A DNA stretch of 64,000 nucleotides from Otis tarda (GCA_026413225.1 CM048552.1:58667001-58731000); one strand, 5' to 3'. Positions 49,551-60,535 are shown, numbered from the stretch's first letter. Notes: generated by a model not told the origin, from the sequence alone. Program-made: numbers and translations.

Positions 49551-52500
49551 AACAGTAGAAAAAAAAAGGATGGGGCAAGTAATATCTTGATCAACTGCTC
49601 TTCTACTTATATGCAGAGGATATCCTTGCCTTTTGGACATAGTCATGATCTTCGGTACCAGGAAGGCATAAACAGGATTAGAGTAGACAGGTTAGGATTA
49701 TCATACACTGGAAAAAAAGTACAAGCAAGTTGATGTCTGACCTAGAGGAAACGAAGAAGTACCTAGACAGCATGATCAAGAAGGGACACAGTCAGAAGTT
49801 AGTGGGTATCTCAAGGTGTGGGATGGAAGAAGATGAGGGCAGACCAAGCTAAAGAACATGGCAAGAAGATAGTCAAAGCCTGAGACGAAGATGAGAAACA
49901 GGCATTTGCAATGATGAGAGGGCACCACAAGGACAAAAACCATGGCTGAAAGTACAGGTTGGGAAAAGATGTGCTGGTTAAGTGGCTTCATAAAACAGAT
50001 CAGACTTTTCCTTTGGTGAGGCTTTAGTCCCTAGGAAGCACAGTTACTGCCAGGCATCAGCTGCAGAACTTGATTGCCTCTGCAGGGTCTAGCAGAAGGG
50101 CAGCTCAGCACTATGACAATGAAGCCTACACAGGCCCCATGCTGGAAGAGCAGTTCATTTCACAAGAATGAAACACATTACTGGGAAAAAAAAAAAACCA
50201 ACAAAAAAACCAACAAACTTCTACCAAGACTCTGCAAAACAAGGACTATGTTTGAGATCCTCCTGGTGTTATAAGCAGATGACTATCTTCCCAGGCTAAT
50301 AAAAAATATTTGGTAGGTATATGAGATTGGTGGATGGTGCAAAAAACAACCTTAGTGGGATTTTGTATCAACATATTCATTTTCAATCAAAGCAGCAACA
50401 AGTGCTCCAGAACTGGGATCTATTTTAGAAAATAAAACAATAGATACTTCTCATTCTAATACATTCTGCTCTAAATATTTTGGATATCAAGAACTCAATT
50501 TTGGGTGTATCTGAGATGCCTCTTGCACATCACTGTCATTTTAGTTAGTTCTTCCTCTCCGCTCCAGAAGATGAGGTGTGTTTGGGGTCACAGATTACAA
50601 GCAGGTGGCCTGCTCTTGCTGACAAATCTGACTTCCAATGAAGTCTCATACTAGTAAGCTGTGTTTTCTTTAATGAGGTCCTTACACCAAAGCATAGGGA
50701 CTGCTTATGAAAAGTGCTTTCAATGAGGTCAGTATTATGACTCAGCATTTGACTGACCCTGTGGGAATGTAAGAATGATCTCTAGTGCTGCAATATTAGC
50801 AGATCTCTTGATACTTATCACAAATGCCATGAAACCTGGTGTCTCACTTCATCCTGCAGCTCCTGGAGGTTTGTGACTATTTGGGAATTACAATTTGCAA
50901 TAAAACGAAAACAGTTATGGTAACAGCAAAACGAATAATGACTGGTTTTCTACTTACATACATCCTACATCTGTTCATCTTTCTGCCTACCTCTACTCCT
51001 CTGCACAACCCTAACTCCCTCCCTTGTCCCCTAACTTCAGGGCTATAACTGTATGCTCTGTAGCTCCTGTGGTTAGTTCAGCCCATGCTGATAGCTCTTG
51101 TGCTTGTCCTGAGGTTTTGCCTCAGTGACAGTATTAATCTGAGGCTTCCTGTTTTGTGAAACTTGTCAGATCTTTGTAACTTCAAGGTCTTTTGCCCTTT
51201 TGCTAACTCAGTAGGATCAGCCTGCTTGTTCAAGAGGGTGAGGCAGGCAGAGAGACTGATGGACACAGATTTCAGTCACATTTTCTTAAAAAGCCAAGCC
51301 ATTAATGAGCCACTATGGTCATGAAAGAATGCTCATAAGATCCCTATAAGCTTAAAAATTTAGTTGCCAAAAAAGCATCTCAAACCTGTTTTATAGTATC
51401 TAATGATTCTGTGGACAAGATTCATTACATACATCAGCTGCAAATCTATATTAGCTTTGGTCTTTGTGACCTCTTTTAGCCTTTGAGATGGCTAGCATTC
51501 TGCTGGCACATCTCTTTTGGAGAGATGTGATTGATGTCAGTGAATGCACATACTTGTTAATTTGTTTCAAAGTTATTTTCCTAAACCTGAGGAAAAAGAT
51601 GTCACCTTTTCCTCTCCAATCCCGTAAGCTGTACAGTGTATAAGGGCTATGAGTCCCTAACAGTCTAGAAAGCTGTGCAATGCAATTTTACTTCTCTCAA
51701 CAGAAGGTAAAATAAAGTAGGTTTTCCTCCATTAAATTACCCTTATTCTAAAGTATTTTAATCTTCCAGGTTTAAAGGTGTTCTCCATGGCTCCCTCTCA
51801 TATTCAGCAGTGTGCATTGATGTTGAGCTTTGTTCTCCCCGCCACTTCCATTTATGCATTAGCACTTGCATTTGGAATAAAGACATCACTGGGAAACTCC
51901 TCCTGAAAGGGCAGGTGACTTATCCCACAGACACAGCTACTGCCATGCCACTCATTACCCTGGCTGCCTCTCACACATCAGGGTGCATTGGAGGAGGGAG
52001 GCACAGCAGCTCACCCTGCCCTGGAGGGTGCTGGCATGGATGCCAGGGGCTATCTGAACCAGAAACAAAGCGTGTCAGTGGCTTATAACCACCCCACCAG
52101 GGTAGCAGGAAACAGAGCCCAAGCACTTTGCCACCGCTGGAAGAGGAGCCTCCTTTAGCGCTGCCTTCACAGCTATCCGTGCCCCCCAAGGAAAGCCGCT
52201 GGCCCCTGGGTTCTGCGAGAGCCCTGGGGGCTGGCATACAGCCAGCCTGTTGCTACCCCCGCCACCTGCCCCTACCACTTCACGCTGTAGATGAACCCTC
52301 AAGCATGCCTGCATGGATCATTTTAGCTCAATCTCAGGCTTAGTCACCAGTGTGAGTTGGAAGCAGCAGAGGCGGCTCAATAAGCTTGCAAGCAAAACCT
52401 TCTCCTCTTCCCCGCGACAGCAGTCTGGAGCTTCAAATCCCATTGCTGCCAGCCCAGCGTCAGTGATTTCTTCAGGCACTCTGCACCCTGGTTTTATGAA

Positions 52501-55373
52501 TGACTTTCTCCTCCACCCTTTTGCTCTGGGAATGATCACTGCCTACCAGGAAATCAAGCACTCCAGACTAGCTTTTAGCTATGTGAGCCGAATCCCAGGA
52601 AAGCAGAAATTGTCAGGACTCCTTGCCTGCCCAAAGAAAATAGGGACTCTGCCTGTGCAGAGTCCTGTCAGGCACATACCAGCCACAAACCAGAAACAGT
52701 TTCTTCTCCTATGTCTGTGAAATTAGTCAATTTGAGTCTCATATGCAACCTCTGTCTAACTCCAGCTGCCAGTCAAATAAAAAAAATACACACTAAAATG
52801 ACATGGTTACCTTATAAATCCTGGTTTTCTTTTTACACCTTTTGAGTTTATCTAGGTTCTTGGAGTCTTTGGGGTATAGTAACATTATGTTTTCCAGCTT
52901 CTCTCAAAAAAAAAATAATATAATGAGAAACTCTGGTCTTGCCAGTGGCACTGGAGGGGCTGCCAAGGTTTCTGCTCTTGGTTGGCGCAGTGGGCAGCTG
53001 AGCTTCCTCTGTCATTTACAGACACAGCCTAAAGCCTGACATTTTATGGCAAAGCAAAATCAGGCTACAAACTGCAGTAGTTTGGGATAAGCTTCATGAG
53101 CAGTTCAGCAGGAATGGGGGGTGGGAAGATGTAACCAGCAGCAGCCTGAGGGAAAACTTTCCTTTTCACTAAATTAGGGGGAAACAAAGTAGTTGCAAAA
53201 TTCAAGAGGCTAATATGAAGAGATGAAATAGCTTCAGGCCATTAAATTGTTTCAAGATTCACAACACTCTTTAAATTTGGAATCCCTTGCTATACTCATG
53301 CTCTCACCTCCCTGATGCTTGAGAACTGCCTCCAGCCACGAATCAGGATAGGGTTATTCAGATAACCCAGTGTTTGAAGTGCCACACAATGCTGGTGTCT
53401 ATTGAAGATTTTCCATATGATGTCTATGTGTAAACTTGTGTCATTCATTTTGACCTGTGTATGTGATAGGTCTACCTTGAAAAACTAATAAAAAGAGAGG
53501 TGAAGGTTTTTGTTGACCAAAAAAACTCAACAGAAGTCAGAAGCCGGTGGAAGAGTCAATGACTTTTCCAAAGCATTATAGCAAAAAGAGAAGAAAATTT
53601 AAAAGAATAATTTTGCTGAAAAGCTAATAATGGATATGATACTCCATGATTTTTGTATTCTACCAAGTGTCATATTTTGGCTACTTAAGGAAAACATCTC
53701 ACTTTTCCATTTTTAATATCCTATTTACCTGGAAGTGAAAAATAGATCAATAGCTGAATTGCCAATTGCCCAGGGGCTCTTTCTATTGCCCTGGAAATGG
53801 AAACATGTCCTCAGAAGTGGAAATGGCATGTTTCCCTGAAAAGGTAGTGAACCCAAGGCAGAGCGGAGGCTTTGCTATACTTAAGCATCCACAGTGATAC
53901 AAGGGAACATCTCTCCCCTGCTAAAACAGGGGAGCTAAAACAAAGAACTGGTAAAACTGAGGTTAAGGCTTTTCAGACATAGCAAATTCCTGCACAAATC
54001 AAGTATAGTGAAGTCCAGAAAATTTAGTATCTTCCCTAGGGTTTAAAGGTCCATTAAGACTTACATGTGCTGCAAATGGCTTCTGCTATGCAGTGCCTGG
54101 CTTCAGCTTTTTAACAAATGAAATATGACCTGGTGATCTATAACAAGATAACATGATCGTATCTGAGGATAGAGAAGCAGAAAAATGCTGCAGGAGGACT
54201 CCAGTGCTCTTTTCATGTGAGTTCTGTCCTTTTTCCACATTCTTCCTACAAATGCCTTTCTTGTCAAGCTGGGAGTTCTGGAGGTAATGAGGAAAATACT
54301 ACTTTATTCTGCTGTCTCTAGGATATATATTTATTTCTCTTGTGCTACTATGTATTGTCACTTGATACTGACACCACAACTGTCTCTAGTTTCTTTACTT
54401 CATATGCTAAGGCTAGGTCTGACAGCAACTTAACTGAAGTTAAACAAGTACTTAATTGATCCCTCAGGAATTAAACCTTTTCATGTTAAAGAAGAAAAAA
54501 AAAAACATGAATAATAATGATTCGAAGTTCCTCTGTTTCTCAGTGCCCTTCCTGAAATACTTGAGATAGGCTTGGTATTTTTACTGTAGACCAAGCATGA
54601 ATTATCACACAGGTAAATCCTCACAGAACTAGAACATAAGTAAGTTGCACTGTGGAGAAATATTTTGTAGTAATTTAGACATGTTTCATAAAAGGTTAGT
54701 GGCAATTAGCTAATATTCCATTGTGGCTTTCCTGAAACTGCTATTAGAATATTTTAAACACAACAGAACATGAGATAATAGGTAACAAATAATTCAGATT
54801 GGAAGATGGCAATGAAAAATGAACAGGCTGATGCAAACCACCTGAGACAATGAGGCCAAATTTCTTGCTGATAATAATTCCATATGGGAAAAATTGTATG
54901 AGGAGGAAATGCAGCAGTTACAGCACAGGGCAGAGCTATTAGCAGGAGTGCAGCTGTCTCATGTTCAAAGCCATCACTGGAGCGATAGCTTCCAATAACC
55001 ATCTAGGCATACTCAAAGGAAATGGAGCATGTGGACCCAAGATCAAGACTCAGCAATGAGAATTTCCCTGATGAAGGTCAAAAGCTACATTACCATTACC
55101 CAGAATTTTACAGAAGATAATAGTTTTATCTTGCAGATAAGAAAAGGAATGACTGCTACTATTGTTGTCAGAGAGATTTTGGTGTACTGTGGAAACAGCC
55201 TCCTTATCCCCTGAAGTCTAGAGGAGTTTTACAATGTTTTCTAATAGACTCTGTGCCAGATGCTAAAGCAGAAGAGCCTGCTTACACCCTTGTTCAGCAG
55301 AGCTGAGTAGAACACCAAAAAATACTTGCAGAAAGTCTTGTCAAAGCCAACTTCCAAACAATTAAATGGTGAT

Positions 55374-55420
55374 TTTGTTATTATTATTGTTACGGTTGTT
55401 ATTATTATCATCATCATTGC
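55374..55420. repeat. ATT/ATC trinucleotide simple repeat
   Basis: An imperfect run of TTATTATTATTG, GTTATTATTATC and ATCATCATTG pieces. This is ordinary microsatellite sequence. Confidence 0.7.
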
Positions 55421-56241
55421 CAATGTTACTATGAATATCCAATATATCTTTTGCAAATACCCCATAAGAACATGTACTAGAAGAAATGTTGCTGAAAATT
55501 AACATATTTTCAGTGGCTTTAGTGAATTTTCAGTAGTGCAAACTTCAAGCATGTCTGCACCAGGAATTCAAGAGTAAATTTTCAGCATGTAAAATCATAT
55601 TGTGTATCCAATTTAAGATGTTTCAAAAGACCCAATTTTCCAGATGAACAATACTCAGCTCTTCTTCAGAAATACTTTTGGATGTATTGCATTCAGCACA
55701 TGCCATCACTACTCACTCCTGAAAATACAATCTCAGATTCCAAGAGTTAGGCTGTTCAGTCAGGGATTAGAAACTATTTTAAAAGCATTTGCATTTCCCA
55801 GCTCTCAATACCTAAAGTTAAAGGCTTGTTTTACGTGACTATTTCAGCATTATAGTAAGTTGCCTAGTCCACAAACTGCCTAGTTCACAAAGTCTTCAAG
55901 TAGATGTGAGATGCTGCTTCTCCAAAATGAACCCACGAGACCATGCTAGAAGTAAGAACCTTCCAGTTTCTCTATGTTATACACCTGTGACTTCAAGAGT
56001 GTATTATTTCATGCGTGCAAATGAAAACAAAAATGTAATTTCAGCTCTACAAATCTCAATGGATATATTTATTTTGTTTCTCCTCCTCTCCTCTCCTCTC
56101 CTCTCCTCTCCTCTCCTCTCCTCTCCTCTCCTCTCCTCTCCTCTCTCCTCTCCTCTCCTCTCCTCTCCTCTCCTCTCCTCTCCTCTCCTCTCCTCTCCTC
56201 TCCTCTCCTCTCCTCTCCTCTCCTCTCCTCTCCTCTCCTCT

Positions 56242-56347
56242 CCTCGCCTCGCCTCTCCTCGCCTCGCCTCGCCTCGCCTCGCCCTCGCCTCGCCTCGCCT
56301 CGCCTCGCCTCGCCTCGCCTCCCCTCGCCTCCCCTCGCCTCCCCTCG
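56242..56347. repeat. (CCTCG)n CpG-dense sub-block
   Basis: A T-to-G change in the CCTCT unit has spread to give CCTCG. I count 17 CpG dinucleotides between 56245 and 56347, in a window otherwise very poor in CpG. The block sits between the CTCCT and CCCCT sections, as expected from stepwise mutation and local expansion. Confidence 0.9.
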
Positions 56348-56799
56348 CCTCCCCTCCCCTCCCCTCCCCTCCCCTCCCCTCCCCTTCCCTCCCCTCCCTT
56401 TCCCTCCCCGCACCTTCCCTTCCCTTCCTTCCCTTCCCTTCCCTTCCTTCCCTTCCCTTCCCTTCCCTTCCCTTCCTTCCCTTCCTTCCCTTCCCTTCCC
56501 TTCCTTCCCTTCCCTTCCCTTCCCTTCCCTTCCCTTCCCTTCCTTCCCTTCCCTTCCCTTCCCTTCCCTTCCCTTCCCTTCCCTTCCCTTCCCTTCCCTT
56601 CCCTTCCCTTCCCTTCCCTCCCCTCCCCTCCCTCCCCTCCCCTTCCCTCCCCTCCCTTTCCCTCCCCGCACCTTCCCTTCCTTCCTTCCCTTCCCTTCCT
56701 TCCCTTCCCTTCCCTTCCCTTCCCTTCCCTTCCTTCCTTCCCTTCCCTTCCCTTCCCTTCCCTTCCCTTCCCTTCCCTTCCCTTCCCTTCCCTTCCCTT

Positions 56800-56876
56800 C
56801 CCGCACCTTCCCGCACCTTCCCGCACCTTCCCTTCCCGCACCTTCCCGCACCTTCCCGCACCTTCCCGCACCTTCC
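56800..56876. repeat. CCGCACCTTC decamer array, seven copies
   Basis: Seven copies of CCGCACCTTC start at 56801, 56811 and 56821 and, after a single CCTTC spacer, at 56836, 56846, 56856 and 56866. The same variant occurs singly at 56409 and 56667, showing that a rare interruption of the CCCTT repeat was amplified at the distal end. Confidence 0.92.
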
Positions 56877-56880
56877 CTTC

Positions 56881-57332
56881 CTTTTTCCTCATTTTTCAGG
56901 ATCTGCTCTCAGTTGAAAAGTTGCTTTGTACTCTCTGAAATAATAATAATTCTTTTTTTTTTAAGGCAAAATATCAAGACCCTGAGGAATCTCTTAATGA
57001 ATGAGACTTGAAATAGTATTTTGTCAGGCTAATTGCATGCTGTAAAAGATTTCAGGTTAAATCTGAAAATATACGTGGCTCGAGGTTGCATTGTTACGGA
57101 TTAAACCACTAAGAATGTCCTTCTTCAATATTACCTGGGTTATTTCTTTGAGCAAATAATAATGGTCTAATCATTGCCCTTGGATATATGCATGCAAGTC
57201 ACTCTGAAGACAACAGGAGTTTTGCATACATATCCCAGGGCAAGGTTTTGCCCTATATTTTCAGCAATAAAGAGTATTTTAAGCACATTTGTAATTAATA
57301 GTTCACCAAGAGTTCTTTTTTTCTTCTTTTTT
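56881..57332. other. Unique AT-rich spacer, no gene seen
   Basis: Lies between the pentanucleotide tract and the longest CR1 copy. It contains a T run at 56953-56963 and ends in a T-rich patch (about 57314-57332) exactly where CR1 begins. Nothing else is recognised. Confidence 0.6.
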
Positions 57333-58527
57333 GTGGGTGACAGCATTGGTGGACAAGGGATGAGCAATGGATATCATCTACCTGGAGTTGTGCAAAGCAT
57401 TTGACACTGTCCCACACAACATCCTTCTCTCTAAACTAGAGAGGCATGAGTTTGATGGACGGACAACTCAGTACATAAGGCGTTGGCTGGATGGCCACAC
57501 TCGGAGAGTGCTGGTCAACGGCTCGATGTCCAAGTGGAGACCGGTCACGAGTGGTGTCCCTCAGGGGTCCGTGTTGGGCCTGGCCCTGTTCAACATCTTT
57601 GTCGGCAACATGGACAGTGGGATAGAGTGCACCCTCAGCAAGTTCACCGATGACACCAAGCTGTGTGGTGCAGTCAAAACACTGGAGGGAGGGGATGCCT
57701 CATCCAGAGAGACCTTGACAGGCTGGAGAGGTGGGCCCGTGCTAACCTCATGAAGTTCAACCAGGCAAAGTGCAAGGTCCTGCACCTGGGTCCTGGCAAT
57801 CCCAGGCAGAAATACAGGCTGGGCGGAGAATGGGTTGAGAGCAGCCCTGAGGAGAAGGACTTGGGACTGCTGGTGGACAAGAAGCTCAACAGGAGCAGGC
57901 AATGCACCCTTGCGGCCCAGAAGGCCGATTGCATCCTGGGCTGCATCAAGAGGAGCATGGCAAGCAGGTCAAGGGAGGTGATTCTCCCCCTCTACTCTGC
58001 CCTGGTGAGACACCACCTGGAGTACTGCATCCAGTTCTGAAGCCTCCAACATAAGAAGGACATGGACCAGTTGGAGAAGGTCCAGAGGAGGGCCACGAAG
58101 ATGATAAGAGGGCTGGAGCACCTTTCCTATGAGGACAGGCTAAGAGAGTCGGGGCTGTTCAGCCTGAAGAAGAGGAGGCTCCAGGGAGGCCTGATGGCAG
58201 TCTTCCAGTACCTCAAGGGGGCCTACAAGAAAGATGGGGAGAGACTGTTGAGTAGGGCCTGTTGTGATAGGATGAGGGGTAATGGTTTTAAAATAGAGTG
58301 AGGTAGATTTAGATGGGATATTAGGAAAAAAAATTTTTACAATGAGGGTTGTAGAACACTGGAGCAGGTTGCCCAGAGAGGTGGTGGATGCCCCATCCCT
58401 GGAAACGTTCAAGGCCAGGTTGGATGAGGCTCTGAGCAACCTGATCTAGTTGGGGATGTCCTTGGACTAGATGACCTTTGAAGGTCCATTCCAACTCTAA
58501 CCATTCAATGCTTCTATGATTCTATAA
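57333..58527 (+). mobile_element. CR1 LINE, longest copy in the window
   Basis: About 1.2 kb from the reverse-transcriptase palm ('ggtgacagcattggtggaca', 'aatggatatcatctacctgg') to a full 3' end ('gactagatgacctttgaagg', tail CTTCTATGATTCTAT). It is 5' truncated, lacking ORF1, the endonuclease and the RT fingers. Its text is close to the 13.6 kb and 43 kb copies. The 5' break falls in a T-rich patch and the 3' flank continues into older repeat relics. Confidence 0.95.
57367..58449 (+). pseudogene. CR1 ORF2 remnant with RT palm, broken
   Basis: The first frame (57367-57753) shows reverse-transcriptase motif A as KAFDTVPH preceded by Glu where the family has its first catalytic Asp. The motif B region is [10 protein letters not shown], and motif C is FTDDT with both aspartates kept. 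An apparent 2-base insertion near 57699 shifts the pattern to the frame seen at 57663-58040. TGA stops follow at 58038-58040 (family Trp) and 58299-58301, and an extra A/T near 58327 shifts the frame again. These breaks, plus 5' truncation and the altered motif A, make it inactive. In life CR1 ORF2 primes reverse transcription of its own RNA at genomic nicks. Confidence 0.88.
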
Positions 58528-58859
58528 ATATGTCTAATGTAATAGTGGAGTATGTCATCCTGGTTGGCAGCAAGGCCAGTTAGGAAAAGTGATAGGCTAT
58601 TGTTCCATCTCTTATTCATTATGAACATGACTCTGCATGCCATTCATACAGGCTTAGCTGTATGGCATGGGCACAGTATGGTAATATCCAGTTGCAATTT
58701 AGTTTGTTCCTTGAGTACATAACGAAACTGAAAGATTTAAATTCTATGTAATGAATCAGTGCAACTTCTTCTTGCTGTTCAAAGCAAGCTATAATTTAAT
58801 AGTAATAAGAGACAGAAAATCCCTGTTATTCACTTCATTATCTATCTATCCTTGGAGTC
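58528..58859. other. Unique spacer, no gene seen
   Basis: AT-rich DNA between a younger and an older CR1 relic. Nothing is recognised. Confidence 0.55.
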
Positions 58860-59010
58860 TTTCCCATAGTGCATTTGCTGAGGCTTTGATCAACTTAATT
58901 TTAAATGTTCCAAGGGATAGGACATCAAGACTTCCCCTTTGCCATAACTGTTCCACAGTGTAAGCGGTCACACTGTCAGGAACTTTCTCTGGTATAAAAC
59001 CATGTGTATT
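58860..59010 (-). mobile_element. Ancient CR1-like LINE relic
   Basis: Plus-strand phrases 'ttttaaatgttccaaggg', 'gataggacatcaagacttcc', 'aactgttccacagtgtaagc' and 'cactgtcaggaactttctct' follow the order of the reverse complement of old CR1/L3 ORF2 ends. There 'catcccagagatggggcctc...cttccc', a 'gttccac...ctctcactgtta' segment and 'aaaagttttt' code for the LPREV and FFT motifs. Divergence is much greater than in the 57333 copy, so this insertion is older. Confidence 0.5.
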
Positions 59011-59984
59011 TTTTTTCTTTTCCATTGTTGAGTAATGATGTTACATGTATATACATTCCTGTACAGTTCTGTTGCCTATGTGAGTACTCTTCAAATGCTT
59101 ATAGGCTGTAACTGTACTATATACTACCCTCAAACACAACTTTGTGTCTCATTTGAATCTCCACCCTTGCCCATGGCCCATCTCTGACCCCTGGTTGATG
59201 CCCAGTGCTTGGGTCTGGGGGCTGCCCTCTGTGCCCTGCTCCCGGGTTGGAGCTGTAGGACAGGCCCTGGTTGCCAGGTCTGGTCCTGCCTTATGGCTGT
59301 GCCATCAACAGGACTCTTTGTCTTATAGATTCAGTCCATCTCTGTGTGCTCTTGTTCTGCTACAAATGCTAAGTGTAAGAGAATGGAAACATTACTATAC
59401 TGGGGATGAAGCAAGCCCTAACATGGGCTTGTTGGCCTGTTTTGACATTTACATAAGATAATGAGATGACAATTATAGTAGTACAGAGTCCTACTATGGG
59501 TCAAAAATTACATAAGCAGATCAGAAACCCTGGGTTGTCAACACTATCAGACAATAGCAAAACACAGAGAGACCAGGACTGCCATAACTGCAGTGTGCTC
59601 CCTCACGCTCACAGCCCAGGGGGACGTTTGATCCTGGGGATTCTGTTTGATCCAGAGCTCCTCCAGGGCCATGCTGCTCTGAATTTCATTAAGATAATGC
59701 AGGAGCAGCTCAATTAAGAGAGGAAATTAATTAGAATATTGCCCCCTAAGTACACTTCCCGAGACAGCTGCACTCCCTTTGTGTGGCTACAGCCATTCCT
59801 TCACCCTTTGGAGTGGCAGAAACGATGGTTTTACTTCTCACGCCACCTCCAAACAGAACTTCATATCAGGTGTTGATCAAGGAATATGGGCAATGAATCA
59901 GTCCCACTGTGTTCATATTAAATTCTAGGAAGAGAGAATGACCAAAGCAAACTGCAGTATTGTCTAGTGGAACTAAATCTTTCA
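59011..59984. other. Unique sequence, no gene seen
   Basis: Contains a locally GC-richer patch at about 59150-59300. The 105-codon open frame across it has no recognisable domain. Possible older extension of the downstream CR1 relic cannot be excluded from about 59930. Confidence 0.5.
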
Positions 59985-60535
59985 GTGCAGATGAGGTGAG
60001 AAATTCTGAGAAGACCTATCAAACTAGAAAAATTGGCAACACAAGGGCAGATTAGATTCATTTTAGACAAGTGCAAGGTAATGAACACTGGAAGGAATAA
60101 TTTAAGCTACCGATACATACTGATGGATTCAGAATTAGCTGTTATTTCTTAGGAAAATAGTTCTAGGCATCATTACGGATCATTCAATAAAGATATCTGC
60201 TCTGTGTGCAGAAGCAGCAAATAAGATGTTTGGCTGCATGGGAAAGGAGATGGTGAATAGCATGGACAAAACGATACAATGCCATTGTATAAAACCCACT
60301 GTACAGCATGTCCTTACTTTGAATACTACATTTACTTTTGGTCACCTCAGCTCAAAGAAGCCATGAGAGAAATTGGAAGAGATGTTGAGAAAGGCAAGTG
60401 AAAATTATTAGAATCAAAAGGGAATAATTCAAATAGGGACAAAATATAAAAGAATCTGATCTATTAATCTGGTTAGGAGAAAAATGAGGTGTGGTAAGAG
60501 AGGGCTCTCCAAAATAGCATGTGGTGTAGAAAGAA
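59985..60535 (+). mobile_element. Ancient CR1/L3-type LINE relic, ORF2 C-terminal region
   Basis: Despite heavy decay the order of ORF2 segments is clear: 'ttggcaacacaagggcagat', 'gacaagtgcaaggtaatgaa', 'gattcagaattagctgttat', 'ctaggcatcattacggatca', 'agcaaataagatgtttggct', 'catgtccttactttgaatac' and 'tttggtcacctcagctcaaa'. These correspond to the NKCK(V)(L/M)H, SELxV, DLGVIVD, ANKMLGC, HLEYC and FWSPxxKKD positions of CR1-family ORF2. They fall in several reading frames with stops. It resembles the old CR1 subfamilies widespread in turtles and crocodilians rather than the bird-type copies nearby. Confidence 0.72.

Larger units (their letters stand above)
49271..56079. other. Unique sequence, no gene seen
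   Basis: Holds a weak tRNA-like segment (49490-49550, listed separately), an A run at about 50187-50198, a locally GC-richer patch at about 51950-52300 with few CpGs, and an ATT/ATC trinucleotide-like stretch at 55374-55420. A 135-codon frame at 52313-52720 has no recognisable domain. No exon is supported. Confidence 0.5.
56080..56880. repeat. 800-bp compound pyrimidine pentanucleotide tract
   Basis: Almost pure C/T on the plus strand, broken only by regular G and GCA interruptions. In order: (CTCCT)n from 56080 to 56241 with one 2-base phase slip near 56143; (CCTCG)n at about 56242-56320 grading through CCTCGCCTCC to (CCCCT)n by 56385; then (CCCTT)n with scattered CCTT short units, including uninterrupted runs of 14 units (56546-56615) and 12 units (56740-56799); a second CCCCT patch near 56616-56660; and a terminal decamer array. 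The minus strand is therefore AGGAG/AGGGG/AAGGG repeat DNA, able in principle to form triplex (H-DNA) or G-quadruplex structures. No unit contains a stop codon, so long frames are open on both strands but meaningless. Confidence 0.97.

Noticed and set aside
52313..52720. 135-codon plus-strand frame in a slightly GC-richer patch
   Set aside because: No domain, no splice context, and an equally open opposite strand nearby. The patch is not CpG-rich enough for a promoter island.
55906..56916. 336-codon plus-strand frame of Ser-Pro-Leu repeats and 260-285-codon minus-strand frames of Gly-Arg-Glu-Lys repeats
   Set aside because: They are translations of the pentanucleotide tract. A 5-base unit without stops keeps all frames open and yields 5-residue repeats; there is no conserved domain outside the repeat.
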